This document shows, piece by piece, positions 1-11,372 of a DNA stretch of 64,000 bases; within the stretch, counting starts at the first letter, position 1, and each line of letters starts with the position of its first letter. The notes beneath the pieces were generated by a model. The model searched no databases. It saw only the letters and a list, made by a program, of their open reading frames with translations, and had not been told where the DNA came from. The position numbers were made by a program, and so were the translations under genes. The stretch comes from Cristatella mucedo (Eukaryota > Bryozoa > Phylactolaemata > Cristatellidae): positions 6,323,501 to 6,387,500 of the forward strand of contig WPIO01000012.1 of assembly GCA_009760855.2 (NCBI GenBank), in the 5' to 3' direction.

Positions 1-288
1 ACGAACAAGTACATTTTGTCGAGCTGCAGAAAATGCAATGCCAAGGAGAAGAAGGAAACGTAGGGAAACCGGAAATTGAGAAACACCTGGTACTGCTCGG
101 ACCTCTACTGCCTGTGCAGTGACGAAGTGATCTTGTGCAGCATTGCAAGCAGTTCCTGGAGACTCGAGCGAGTGAGTTGCGCCAGCTCACGCTGCCCGTC
201 CCACTTGGAGAGTTTCCCTCGCGTCGCCTTCTCCACTCTCCGAGCGGCTGGTGCAGGCGACGGTTGTCAGCGGCAACTGTGCTCCTAC

Positions 289-514
289 CTGGCCATGCGG
301 GTTTTCATATAATTCATGTCCGGTGCAAGGTTAGACGGAGAGAATCCAGTCATAAGTAATGCCAGTACTTCCGGATCCATGCATTCGGAAGTAAAGCGAG
401 TCCAAAAAAATGCCATATTCGGGTTCATTACCACTTGGTTCGCATCCGTTCTGGGTGGCGTAAGCATGAGACACTGTAGCGGCGCCGTCATGTTAGCAAA
501 GTCTCTCGCGATCC
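289..514 (-). CDS. Exon-like ORF, unknown protein
   Basis: The frame runs IARDFANMTAPLQCLMLT..., FFWTRFTSECMDPEVLALL and PDMNYMKTRMA, then meets a donor ATGGCCAG|GTAGGA. A possible acceptor is TTTGGATAG just before 514. I do not recognise the protein. It is on the same strand as the exon-like ORF at 7.6-8.0 kb, but their phases do not join directly, so they would need an intermediate exon if they belong together. Confidence 0.3.
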
Positions 515-1434
515 CTATCCAAAGCCATTGCAACAGTTTTGGTCAACTTGACAGAGTCAACTACTCTTCACAGCGCATAACAGCATAGCAATAAGAACAA
601 CCGTCCTTACTTCCGGAGCAGGCATGCGAAGCTGCGGGCGCTCGCTGAGTAAGGGGTGCCATTTCTGGCGCGTTTACTGAAGATGCCCCGGTTACGGAAG
701 ATATTTATTTCGCAGCGATGACCCGGGAGACGAGCCAGGTCAAAGTAGTCCTAGGAATCTTTAGAACAAAAAGCGAGAACAAGTAATCTTCGTACCAGTA
801 GCTGCAAAGCGACTAGTAGTTGCATTGCTCGCTCGTGTTCGCTGGGTGGGCTGATCGCCCAGTGACAGCCGGCTCTGCGGCCGAGCTTTCCGTTCCATGC
901 TGGAACTGCTTGTTCTAAAGTGAGGCTAACTACTCTATGGGGGCGCGTAATGCATGACCAAACCGGGCGCGGACCGTCTGCGCAGGAGCTCCGCTTACGC
1001 CTCCGAAGATCCGGGTTAAACGATCTGCGCCCGCCTGTCCGTTTGCTAGGCTGAGTGCAGTATCGATCGATCCATGCGTTAGCCATCTGATGCAAAAGCA
1101 GTGAACTTTTCCCTGACCACGGTAGTGTTGGCGCCTTTTTCATACACTGTTTCATGATCGGTGCAGAGTATCTGAAAAATTCGTGTAGCGCCAGAAATAA
1201 AAGGGGCAATTGTGATAAGGGTGAGTGCACATTGCTAGCTTTCTTTTTCAAATGTGATCGTAAGGATGAGATATCATGTCGCTGAATTTAGCGATGTGTA
1301 CCGAGGGCAAATATAACGGAGATGTATGAACCATTTTTACTCCATATGAGTAAATCGCGACCTCGTTAAAGGCTCTGCTCTAAAACAGCACCTGTGCTGT
1401 AAATCGGAATTTTTCTAAATACAAATCCATATAC
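515..1434. other. No supported gene
   Basis: Mixed-composition DNA. A 166-codon open frame on the minus strand (751-1251) starts at a TTG and shows no family features, so it is not called. Confidence 0.5.
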
Positions 1435-1542
1435 GTGTGTGCGTGTGTGTTTGTGTTTGTGTGTGTTGTGCTGTGGGTGTTTTGTGTGTTGTGTTGTGTG
1501 TGCTATGAGTGTTGTGTTGTATTTGTGTGTGTGTGTGTGTGT

Positions 1543-1625
<83 letters not shown>
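1435..1625. repeat. (GT)n microsatellite, interrupted on the left
   Basis: The tract is nearly pure TG from about 1525 to 1625, with an impure TGTGTT-type left part. Confidence 0.95.
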
Positions 1626-1628
<3 letters not shown>

Positions 1629-2274
1629 TACAGTGTATATGTATATAATTGGAAATATGCACTGGACCTGCTGCAATGACGATTTGAGGTATAACTAAAC
1701 GTTAAACGTGATGGGCCTGATCAAAAGTCACCTGAAGTGAGACATCATACAACTAAGTTCAATCTCGCTTGCTTAGCTCGCCGATTTCTTAGCTAGCAGT
1801 GAGCAGGCATTATTTCTCTAAATGCCTCAAGTTGATTTACATAATGAAAAATTCAATAATTTAGAGACGCCGCGGGTCACTTATTTTATTAAATCCATCG
1901 ATACATGGAGAGAGAGAGAGCGATAATATGAATCAAACTGCGTAACTTTGCTATTACTATCCAATTACTATTGCTAATCGCTAGTAAAAAACTTTGAATA
2001 CTACATCAGACAAACTATGCCAACCCTAATGGTCAAATTAGGTAACAGATTTTGATGTATTGGGCGTGGCACTTATTCTCCTGCACAAACTTTGCTTCTG
2101 CGGCAGCAATATTTTAGAACAATCATATTTTTAAAATCTCAGGTTTTTTAGGTACGTTGGGAATGGCAGGTGCATATGTATAGCATAGATTGTGCCACTA
2201 CCAGAATTAGTGAGGGTTAGGCGGACATAACACTATAGAGTAGTTATCATTAACGTGTAACCGTATAGGCAATC

Positions 2275-2775
2275 AGTTTTAGGTCCATTCATTCGTAGGC
2301 TCCAGCCTACCTATCAGATCTATTCCTCCACCAGGCTAAGCATCGTACCACCCGCTTTTCTTACCATAATCGTTTAGCTGCACCTCGTACGTACCTCAAA
2401 TCCTGTGGAGATCATGCTTTTAATTCGTATGCTCCCAAACCCAGAGCTAACTTCCGATTAGCGTCACGACATTCCCTGACTTGGCGACGTTTAAAAAGAG
2501 ACCTACAACACATCTATTTATCACACTATTCAGTGTGTCCACTGGATTTGTTCTTTGTGTGCTTATGCGTGCTGACAGTGTGCATACTGCCACTAATCAT
2601 ATTTGCATGCTGACCCTGTGCATGTCACTACTAACCATGTTATGCTTGTTGCATTGAGCATGTTACCACTAACCATTCGACTATGCTACCTTTGTAGCAA
2701 ATTTAAAGTGCCTAAAGAGAGATTAATTTCTCTGAGGGACCTATACAAATGTATTATTATTATTATTAACAATAC
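2275..2775 (+). mobile_element. LINE-A 3' fragment
   Basis: It holds the RT C-terminal remnant (APAYLSDL, HQAKHRTTR), the 3' region rich in GCATGCTGACnCTGTGCATG-type motifs and the terminal stem-loop, and ends in (ATT)n. Confidence 0.75.
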
Positions 2776-2924
2776 ATGTGCCTTAATTGAACGTTTTAGT
2801 TTATATTGTTGCAGAGTAACAGAGTAGATAATAGCCATATTTGATTAATATGTCTTTGAGAAGTTGCCCTAAACATGTGTTTTGCTACGAATGTGAACAA
2901 CTTATCAACAGTTTTGGTATATTG

Positions 2925-3508
2925 CCACATCACACCACTTCTCGCCGACATGCACTGGCTACCAGTCAAGCAACGGATTGACTTCAAAGTTTTGTCGCTC
3001 ACTTTTAGGTCACTTCGTTCTGTGGCTCCAGCCTATCTCTCAGATCTACTCCCCCACCAGGCCAAGCATCGTACCACCCGCTTTTCGGAATCCAACAGTC
3101 TACCAATACCTCGTACAAACCTCAAATCCTTTGGAGATCGTGCATTTTTAGTTCGTATGCTCCCAAAGCCTATAACTCCCTACCGACTTGCGTCAGAACA
3201 TCCCCTGACTTGACCAAATTTAAAAATAACTTTTAAAAAACACCTATTTAGGACAGCATTTAGTGGGTCCCTGTGATTCGTCCTTGATGTGCTTATGCGT
3301 GCTGACACTGTGCATGCTGCCACTAACCACATTTGCATGCTGACCCTGTGCATGTCACCCCTAACCATGTTATTCATGTTTATCAAGCATGATATTACTC
3401 ACCATTCAATCGCGCTTCCCTTTGCAGCAAATGTCAAGCGCCTAGAAAGAGATTGAGTTCTCTGAGGGCGCTTTATCAAGTGAATTATTATTATTATTAT
3501 TATTATAT
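2925..3508 (+). mobile_element. LINE-A 3' fragment
   Basis: It encodes ADMHWLPVKQRIDFKVLSL, then VAPAYLSDLLPHQAKHRTTR and KSFGDRAFLV. The 3' end has the canonical stem-loop (AAGCGCC...GGCGCTT) and (ATT)n. A second tandem copy of the same region as 2275-2775, with its own 5' truncation point. Confidence 0.8.
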
Positions 3509-3714
3509 TGACGAGCTGTGATTGCGGAGAAAAGAAGGCGTAAGTTTCCTATCTCAAGAGCTGTGGCGGAAACCGACTGACCATTTATCCATGGTGGGCC
3601 CTTCCAATGGTCGAACTTGCAGGAGCTTATAAAAAACTGTGCCCTAATGGAATGCAAAATGTCTCTTAAAATCCATATCATCGATGCGCATCGTGACAAA
3701 TTCAATGCAATGGA

Positions 3715-3850
3715 ATGTAAGTTATCTCCTTCTGCAACTCCACAAAGACCACCTTGGTGTTACGCTTAGGAGAATTTTCTAGAGCGCACTCAAAGCCTAA
3801 GCGGCTTTCGATATAAGGAGAACATGTGAGCTTAGCAAAGAGGAGAAGGC
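3715..3850 (-). mobile_element. LINE-B 3' fragment
   Basis: It matches the last ~130 bases of LINE-B (GAAAGCCGCTTAGGCTTTG..., AGATAACTTACATTCC) on the minus strand. It directly follows a LINE-A 3' end region and short unique DNA. Confidence 0.6.
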
Positions 3851-5989
3851 GAAAGCTGCCGCCGGATAATTCTGGACTTTTGACGCCGTTACCAAGGACT
3901 GTGTAACAACCAAATGACGGCAGACCATGTTTGGGGACTACTTCGAGGAAGCAATTTGCAGTACAGCCGCAAATCTGAACATATGCTCATTTCTGAACCC
4001 TTAGGAGTGGTCATTTCTTTATTAATTCAGAGTAGTTAAGTTTTAATTTTGATTCATTTGGTGTCTTTTCTGACTAAATAAGAACCAAAAGACGTGAGTT
4101 TGTCATTTTTTGCTTCTCATTGGAAATGGGTTAATTTCAAGTCGATCACTGTACTGGTCCAAAAGCAAACTTTTTAGGAATAATGGTCATATATATACTC
4201 CTGAGGCAAATGCAATTAGTATATACTTACTATCTAGCGAAAAATGGTTACATTGTTTTACTAACGGTTCCTGAACTAAGACCTGTAGGAACTGGAAATG
4301 ATGTCATATGAGTTTTTCAGTTATACTCTAGGCTCTGCCAGGCAGATTAGCTGTGCTTTGACATAAAGAGATGCAAAAATTGGATTTTAAAAAGCAAATG
4401 TTTAGGCCATTTTAAAGCCAGATGGCTTACGATAGGCTTTATGCCCGTTCATGTGACCTATGCGGACCTGGAGGGATTGAACGGGCTCCTTCCGGTATGC
4501 TCTTTGGGTCGCCTGTAGCCCGCAGCATGGTGGCTTCCTTTGACGCCAGATCCTGGAGCAGCAAGCGTGCGCCGTTCGGCAGTCCCGCTTAGCCCTCCGA
4601 GAAAATGTGCCAACCTCTCTACAATACATGGCAGCAGGCTCCACTAAGCAACGAAGCCCGAATCATCTGCTCGTCGAATTCACCGCCAATTTTAACAAAC
4701 ACCCCTAAAAAAATGGACGCATCCCAATTTATTCTTGCCTCAAGCTCTGTACCCAAGGCTCATAGCGAGAATGCCTCGGACCCTATTCAAAGGGAAACAA
4801 CGTCCGCGTTTGGTGAAATGATGCCTCCCCCATTTGAGGAAGCTGAAGCCACGCCAGGAAGGGCGCACTGTCCAGCAGTATTATTTCGTCCCATCAGCTC
4901 GGTTTTGCTCTCAACAGCAACATTTTAATCTGAGCGCCGAACGCAATCTGGCAGCCTGCTCTCCAAGCCATCTGGAAACATCGATCTACATCATTCCGTG
5001 AGAGCTCAATTTTCCGTTCGGCCTGCGTGTGCCACCCTGCAGACGGATTTTGATAACATTTGTGAAAGAATTTGGAGATATTTATACTGCGAACCGAATG
5101 AGCCGTTCAGAAAACTTATATAGACTCGGGGCTCTCTTTTAGCGCGCTTTAAAATGAAGTGGAGGCGCATCAGCGTGTCGCCGGTAAAGCTTCTGCAGCT
5201 TCTCCCTACAGTTATGTCTAAACTGGCCGTTTTACGTCATCACTTTGGCGGACTGAACCTGCTTACCCCTCCCCAGCAACCCCCGGGAGCCCTGCTGGGC
5301 ACAATACTAAAACGGAACCCGGGTAAGTTGAGGTACCCAATGTAGGCTCTCATTGGTCAGACTTCGCTCAAATCGGAAAAAGGGCAGTAATCATCTATCG
5401 ATGTACCCACTGCTAGCCTACCTCAGAAAGCCGACGCCTTGGACCGTTACCACATCTTGCCTTACGCAGTTGGGTAGGGGGGCTATCGCCTACGAGTACA
5501 TTAGTGCTGACCGGCTGTTCGTTAAAGGATGACCTCGAACGCCCCTCACATCACGGTTTTCTTGTCTTAGTTCGTGAGACCAGAACAGCCTCAAAATTCA
5601 CCCGCGAGCCACAACTGCCACTAGCCTTCCCGAAATCATTGCACCTTTCTATAAGCAACAGTACTGTAATAATAATAATGAAACATATGCAGTGGTCTAA
5701 GAGAAATAAATCTCTGTCCAAATCCTACACATACTCTGGAAAGAAAACATATCAATTGGTTAGTGATAACATGCACTATTTCGGCACTTACTAGCATACT
5801 AAGGACCATTCATGTGGAAGAAACAAAGGCTGTGGGCAACTGAGTTGTTAGCTTATTTTTTAATTGTTGAGAAATCAAGAGATGCCTTGAGATCATTTAG
5901 GAGTAAATTAAAGGCCTAGCAAAAGTTTCTTCGATACCCACAATGATCGTGCACAAACTAAAAGTAAAAAGGAAAGCCAAGTTCACCTG
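3851..5989. other. No supported gene
   Basis: Apparently unique sequence. A 107-codon plus-strand frame (4605-4928) has an ATG but neither splice context nor recognisable motifs. No repeat beyond short A/T runs. Confidence 0.5.
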
Positions 5990-6150
5990 ATTCAGCAGCC
6001 TCGTTTATTTATCGGCTGGGGAGTTTTATCGGCTGCCATTACCGTGTGAAATGTAGGATTGACTGCTGCAGAAGACTCAAACCCACGACCTGGGTTGTGA
6101 AGATCAAACACCTTACCCCTGCACGATGACCCAGGCCACCAATGAGCCAT
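5990..6150 (-). mobile_element. SINE-A copy, degenerate
   Basis: The plus strand reads GATTCAGCAGCCTC, then AAACCCACGACCTGGGTTG and CCACCAATGAGCCA at the head end, all recognisable SINE-A landmarks on the minus strand. Confidence 0.5.
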
Positions 6151-6335
6151 ACTTTTTTGTAAGCCAAACCCATTCTGTTGTGCACGAACATTCTCTTACC
6201 CCGGAGCCCGATATGCAATCACGACGCCATAGGGCAACGTGACTCTGTAGGCTAGGATTTTTAGGCGTAAATACCTTATGCGCAGCTGACTGATGCTATT
6301 TCCCCCACATACACCAAACGGGCTCGGCCCTTTGA

Positions 6336-6465
6336 TTAGGTGCTCGAGTTTGACGACCGGGGTCGTGGTCTCGAGCCCTGCGGCATATGTGAGGCGCCTA
6401 GATACGGATTGAGAACTCTTAATGAGCTATGCCATTGAATTATATCATATAATGATATACATACC
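6336..6465 (+). mobile_element. SINE-B copy (tRNA head with LINE-A 3' tail)
   Basis: A tRNA-like head (TTAGGTGCTCGAGTTTGACG, B-box-like GTCTCGAGCCC) is joined via GGCATATGTGAGGCGCC to a stretch matching the LINE-A terminal hairpin (GCGCCTAGATACGGATTGAG...). Confidence 0.55.
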
Positions 6466-7622
6466 TCTAATACACATACATATACATGTGCAATGTAACA
6501 GCTGGACCAACAGATTGGCCACGGCCTTGGTTTTGCACAGCGACGTGAGCACCGCTGCATCACCGTAGAGGCTTACCTTCGGATTAGAGAGAAGGCTGAC
6601 CAATGAGAACGCATGTTAGGTCATATTAACTCATCCGGGTAGCATTTGAGAATGAAGCTACCGTACTGGACTTTTGTTGCTTCCAGGGGAGGGCTTAAGG
6701 TCGACTGGGCAGCGTATCCTGAGCGGCTTTAATCTCTTATAAAAAAAAACCAAACAACCCATCGCCCCATGCGGTCTGCTAGGCCCAATTTCAGCAGCCT
6801 TCGATTGGCCTTGTCAATTACACGCTCGACGATGTTATAATTATCTGACAGCGGATAATGTAGCTCGATCTACCCCGAGCTGATCCTACGCATTTTGAAA
6901 AACTATAGTTGGACCTTGCTAAAGGGAAATCAGTCGAGCGATCGCTGACTTTTTCGGCATTCCTGTCGCGGACCGGCTAAAGTGTGACCTTCACCTACGG
7001 GGCCAATTGTTAGACTCGAAAGAATGCATCGGTTCACATGCCCTCCTGCACGCTCTTCTGGCTAGGTCCTTGGATGAAGATGAGGATGAGCGTGAGCACA
7101 AAATTTGACCACGCTGGCTCACATGCACACAATTTGCTCACTGGCAGTGTCTAGTCCTTACTTAAATTTTATTTTACTCGTGATTAAATTTGTCGTGGCG
7201 CCAAGTGATTAGTGGCGGCACCATTCGCCCGACGGGACTGTATACGGGACCATAATCCTGATCTTTGATGGCGGCATCCTGCTACGGTGGCGTCAGATAA
7301 TGTTTAATCTGAAGCCAGGTATCTACAGCCGCGCGCCTTAATCATTCGTAAACTCGCAAATGTGCCCTTGGGAGAAAGATTTGAGGCACGCGTATGCATA
7401 ATGCTTACATGATGCGGTGCTGAGTGTTTCGCAAAGCTTGCGGCATTTTCTTTAAATCAGGCATCTTGCGGCTTGAGGCTATTGAACCACTCAGTGGCCC
7501 ATAGCTGGTGAATAAATGCATCAAAAATGACTTGGACCGAAGCCCTTCATTGTTCACCATGAACAGAGGGTAGAAGCAGCTGTACTTAGGAGACTTTTAA
7601 TCGCTGACTGCGATTGCTATAC
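6466..7622. other. No supported gene
   Basis: Unique sequence between a SINE-B copy and the exon-like ORF. If that ORF is an exon, this is its downstream intron. Confidence 0.5.
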
Positions 7623-8007
7623 CTGCAGTACGTGTCGAACACTTTTTGCGTCTTAGCCCAGTGCACGCTCGGGCTATCCACGGACGTCCACATGGAGTAA
7701 AACGACCGCATTGCCGCCGTCACGAAAGGTTCAAAGTAACCTATAGTGTCAAATATGTCAATCATGGTGCTGGAGTTGTCGTTCATCACATATGGCATCA
7801 CTCCGACTCGGGTCAGTTTCGTCACAGTCCTCTGCACGCATCTCGTCGTGGCGCTGACAAACTCGGGCCAGCGAGCGATCCCGCCGATGGACACCTGGGA
7901 TGGACAAGCTGCTCCATCGTACACGCAACGCCCAAAATCTGCAACCGTAAGCGGATCACTTCGCAGAAGGGCCTCAGCGATGAGCCCAGAGTCGCATAAC
8001 CTCAAAG
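7623..8007 (-). CDS. Exon-like ORF, unknown protein (weak M13-peptidase-like look)
   Basis: A 127-codon open frame lies between a plausible acceptor (CTGTTTAG at 8014-8008) and a donor (CTGCAG|GTATAG). The frame lacks an ATG start, so it would be an internal exon, entering in phase 1 and leaving in phase 2. It is cysteine-bearing, with LCDSGLIAEALL, then ADFGRCVYDGAAC, and near the end KTQKVFDTYCR. The order C...A..LL...DFG...C...K...F..C loosely recalls the N-terminus of neprilysin-like (M13) peptidases. That is only an impression, the zinc site is absent here, and I do not assign it. Both strands are partly open, which lowers confidence. Confidence 0.35.
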
Positions 8008-9039
8008 CTAAACAGCGAGCTCTTCCTTGTCCCGTGTCCGCATCAGCATGGAATGAGAGTACTGCGGCATTCTAGTTCAAACGTAGCGTCAGAGGTTTGC
8101 CTGACCGGGCTGGCTGAGCGGCGACACTGCCCAATTAACGTTAGTGAAACCAGTCTTATAGTGCACAACTTATTAATACGGAGATGTGAGTGTGCCATTT
8201 TTTTAGCCTCCTGCAGCTTTCTTTCAGCCGAATATAGATACATTAATAAAGATGATTACTTGTAATCATTTTTACTTAACCATAAATTGGTGTCCGTTTC
8301 TTACTTATGCATTATGCCCTGTGGGATTTTAGCGGCTAGATATAGAATGAAATCTAATCTAAATTAATCTAGATATAGAATATAAATTGTGTCTATTCTT
8401 CATCAGAAACAGAAGTAATTTATTAAAATAAGGTGAATCATACAGTAGGTATTGTTCTATTGTGTGTAGTTCGTGAGTAGCAGCTTGTATCTCTAGCGTA
8501 AGTTCAAAAGAAGAGGGCGAGGAGAAAAAGCAGTTAATAAAGCAAGTGGCTATGTAGTAGTGACGGGAAGACGTAAGACTAAGTATAATTCACTGATCCG
8601 AACGGATTTAACTATAGTGAGCATCCTCATGCCGGTGCTGTGGAGAAGCTCCCACGAAGCATTTTTTTCAGTGAGCTAAATCCTGACCTTTCCAACTGGA
8701 AGTCATACAAAGCGTAATGTTAAAACATACTTATGTTTCTGTCCTCGCAGCTTAAAAATCCGAGGGCAGACATAAAGGCTTTGAAATGCACACAATTTGG
8801 TTGAACTAACCAGGTGGTGGATGCGTGAGCTATTGCATACAGTGCCCTTACTTTAGCTGCATCATGGATAAGGAGAACTATAATTGATAGCAAATGCTCT
8901 TAATATACTGAATACGCATTTATACTAGGCCTCAGTGCATGGGCTGGGTGAATGGCATTTATTGGCAACATTGGAGTGGAGGTGTCCGTCTTTCACAAAA
9001 TAAGTAACTAATAATAAGTAATAAGTCCGGAACTCCTTT
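8008..9039. other. No supported gene
   Basis: AT-rich DNA with local short repeats (CTAGATATAGAAT twice at 8336-8385). Confidence 0.5.
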
Positions 9040-9475
9040 TGCGGCATTGCCTAATCTCGTTAGCTTGCTTTTCACACTCTTTTAGTTTGCGCTGCTCTTA
9101 CAGCGACTGCAAAGCGCCTGAATATTTGGAACATTTGTATATTTGGAACCCACAGAGTGTTATACAACTACTGTGGAGCTTGCTTCCACAATTCTTTCGC
9201 AACGACAACTACTCTCCTGCTGCCGATTATGGCTCATTCTTTTTAGCGGTCCTGAGCTGATACTTCCATGCTACTCACTACCTCTACTGCTCTCCTAACT
9301 CTGCTATGCTTCCTACTTTCTCTTTGTTGCGTGAGACGAAGTCTGTTGGCTACCGAATGCGTACCGAAAGCCGCTTAGGCTGTGAGTGCGCTATACATAA
9401 CTCTCCTGCGCAACACCCACATGGTCTTTGTGACTTTGAGGAGTTACAAACAAAGATACATTACATTACAACAGT
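9040..9475 (+). mobile_element. LINE-B 3' fragment with (ATTAC)n tail
   Basis: It encodes remnants like LWSLLPQFF, NYSPAADYGS and LREKSVGY-type residues in broken frames. It ends in ACATTACATTACA at about 9459-9471, the same tail as the copy at 14.6 kb. Confidence 0.7.
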
Positions 9476-11007
9476 TCTCATCACTTTCGTTGTCATAAAA
9501 GCAATTAATCTTTATTAAGAAGACTTGGTTATGGGCCCTCAAAGAGGATAGTCAGACCTACTCAAAATACAGCTTAGCTCGCTTAGCCAAACTGTGTTTA
9601 AAGGCTGGATAAACCAGGAGCTAAAAACATATAAATGAAAAGATCCTTAGGTAAACTGTTACGATTAGTTCCTTAGGTGTTAGTCCGTTTACGAGGTCAA
9701 AGACGTGATTCGTACGTGGCAAAAACAATTAGCTTAGCACGCACTCGTGACGCCGACTTGAAACCGAGAGCGCTCATGGAGTGGCTTCCGGAATGCCGCT
9801 TTAGCGACACTCCTGTTGGCCCATGCAAGGACTGGCGTCCAAAGAGCGAATTCCTCAATGTATCCTCAGCCCCCTACGAAAAATCGTAGCCTCACTATAG
9901 GCATGAAGTAGTCTCTTTTGGAAAAAAACTAAATCTGCTATCCAACGACACACCGCCCAAAAGGGCTGCTCAAGCGCTTCTAAAAAAGTATTGGTGTACG
10001 CTTTTTGTGAGTGTCTAATTCGTGAGTGTACATTTTGTTCATATCCCTGACGGCTATGAAGATAAATAAAATAAGCTATAAACTACGACCCTCTAAATCT
10101 GTAAAGTTAAATGTAAAAATCCGAGCATAGTGGGACGTGCGTTACTCGACCCGCAAATATCGTCCCACCACCGATCCCGTACCACCGTGCCTCGCTGAGA
10201 AGAAACGCGACTACAAGTTTGAACCACGCCTTTTTTCCGACATCCTTGTCGAAACGCGTCTTACTAGAGAAATTTTCTCCGATAATATTGCGCAACTTCG
10301 CAACCTAAAGTTTCAGGCGAACTGAAGCTAATGGTCATATTTACCGCTTCCACCTTGGGGTATGGCAACTGTATAGCTGACTGAGAAAGCGGCCGCTAGC
10401 CACGCCCACAGAAGAAGAAGCATGGTCGTCGACGGCGCCTTCTGCGGCGCGCAGCGGCCAACTCGCAACGTCCTCAAAAAAACCCAGTACTGTGCAGTAC
10501 GTCAGCTTATTGTACGTCAGTACCTTTGATGGAAGTTTATGTGTATAATGCGTTGCCTTTTAAGAATTGTCGGCTCATTACAGTGGCTCCGCAGCCGCGT
10601 CTATCGTTAGCTTCTTGTGCGGAGATGCTCTATTTATTCGCTCTTATCATTCGCTACATGGATATCGACAGCCGCAAAGTAATTCAAGGGCATGTCTAGC
10701 GCATTAAAAGACATCTCTTTTTCCAAGGCACGATGCACGAATCAACTAGCCTCTGTCCTTCGACTAGCCGGTATAGATGAGTTTCCAACAATAAAACTAA
10801 TGGCGACGGCCGCTGTTGGCGTGACGAGGAATAAAACTCCTCCCACGTAGGCGAGATATTTCCGCCTTTGCCTCAGACAGATTTGTTCATGTCGCGCATA
10901 TGCGATAGCCGACGCTCGGCTGCGTGCAGTTATGAGTAGAACTGCATGCTTAATTAAGAGGGTATAACCGAGGAGGGGGTGAAAAGTTATGCCCCCACCC
11001 TATTAGA
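9476..11007. other. No supported gene; GC-rich patch at 10380-10640
   Basis: A 62-codon frame (10137-10325, plus) begins at a GTG just after a stop and looks protein-like by composition, but is open on the other strand too. GTGGGACG and CGTCCCAC form an inverted pair at about 10130-10170. Confidence 0.45.
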
Positions 11008-11372
11008 TTTATAATAATAATAATAAATTTGATATAGCACCCTCAGAGAATTCAATTTCTGTCTAGGCACTTTACATTTGCTGCAAAGGAAGCACGGTCG
11101 AATGGTTAGTAGTAGCACGCTCATTGACAACAAGCCTAACATGGTTAGGGGTGACATGCACAGGGTCAGCATGCAAATGTGGTTAGTGGCAGCATGCACA
11201 GTGTCAATACTCATAAGCACGTAAAGGAGGGAATCTCATGGATCCACTAAATTCTGTGATAAATAGGTGCGCTTTTAGTTTCTTTTTAAATATGGTCAAG
11301 TCAGGGGATGTCGTGACGCAAGTCGGAAATGCGCTCCAGGCTTTGGTAACATACGAACTAAAGGCTTCCCGA
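11008..11372 (-). mobile_element. LINE-A 3' fragment
   Basis: It starts with (ATA)n at 11010-11028, then the stem-loop and the 3' region, truncated near the RT C-terminus. Confidence 0.78.

Noticed and set aside
751-1251. 166-codon minus-strand frame
   Set aside because: It begins at TTG, is low in recognisable motifs and has no splice or promoter context.
1366-1662. His/Thr and Cys/Val repeat proteins in (GT)n and (CA)n tracts (also 38812-39247 and 53691-53968)
   Set aside because: Translations of microsatellites.
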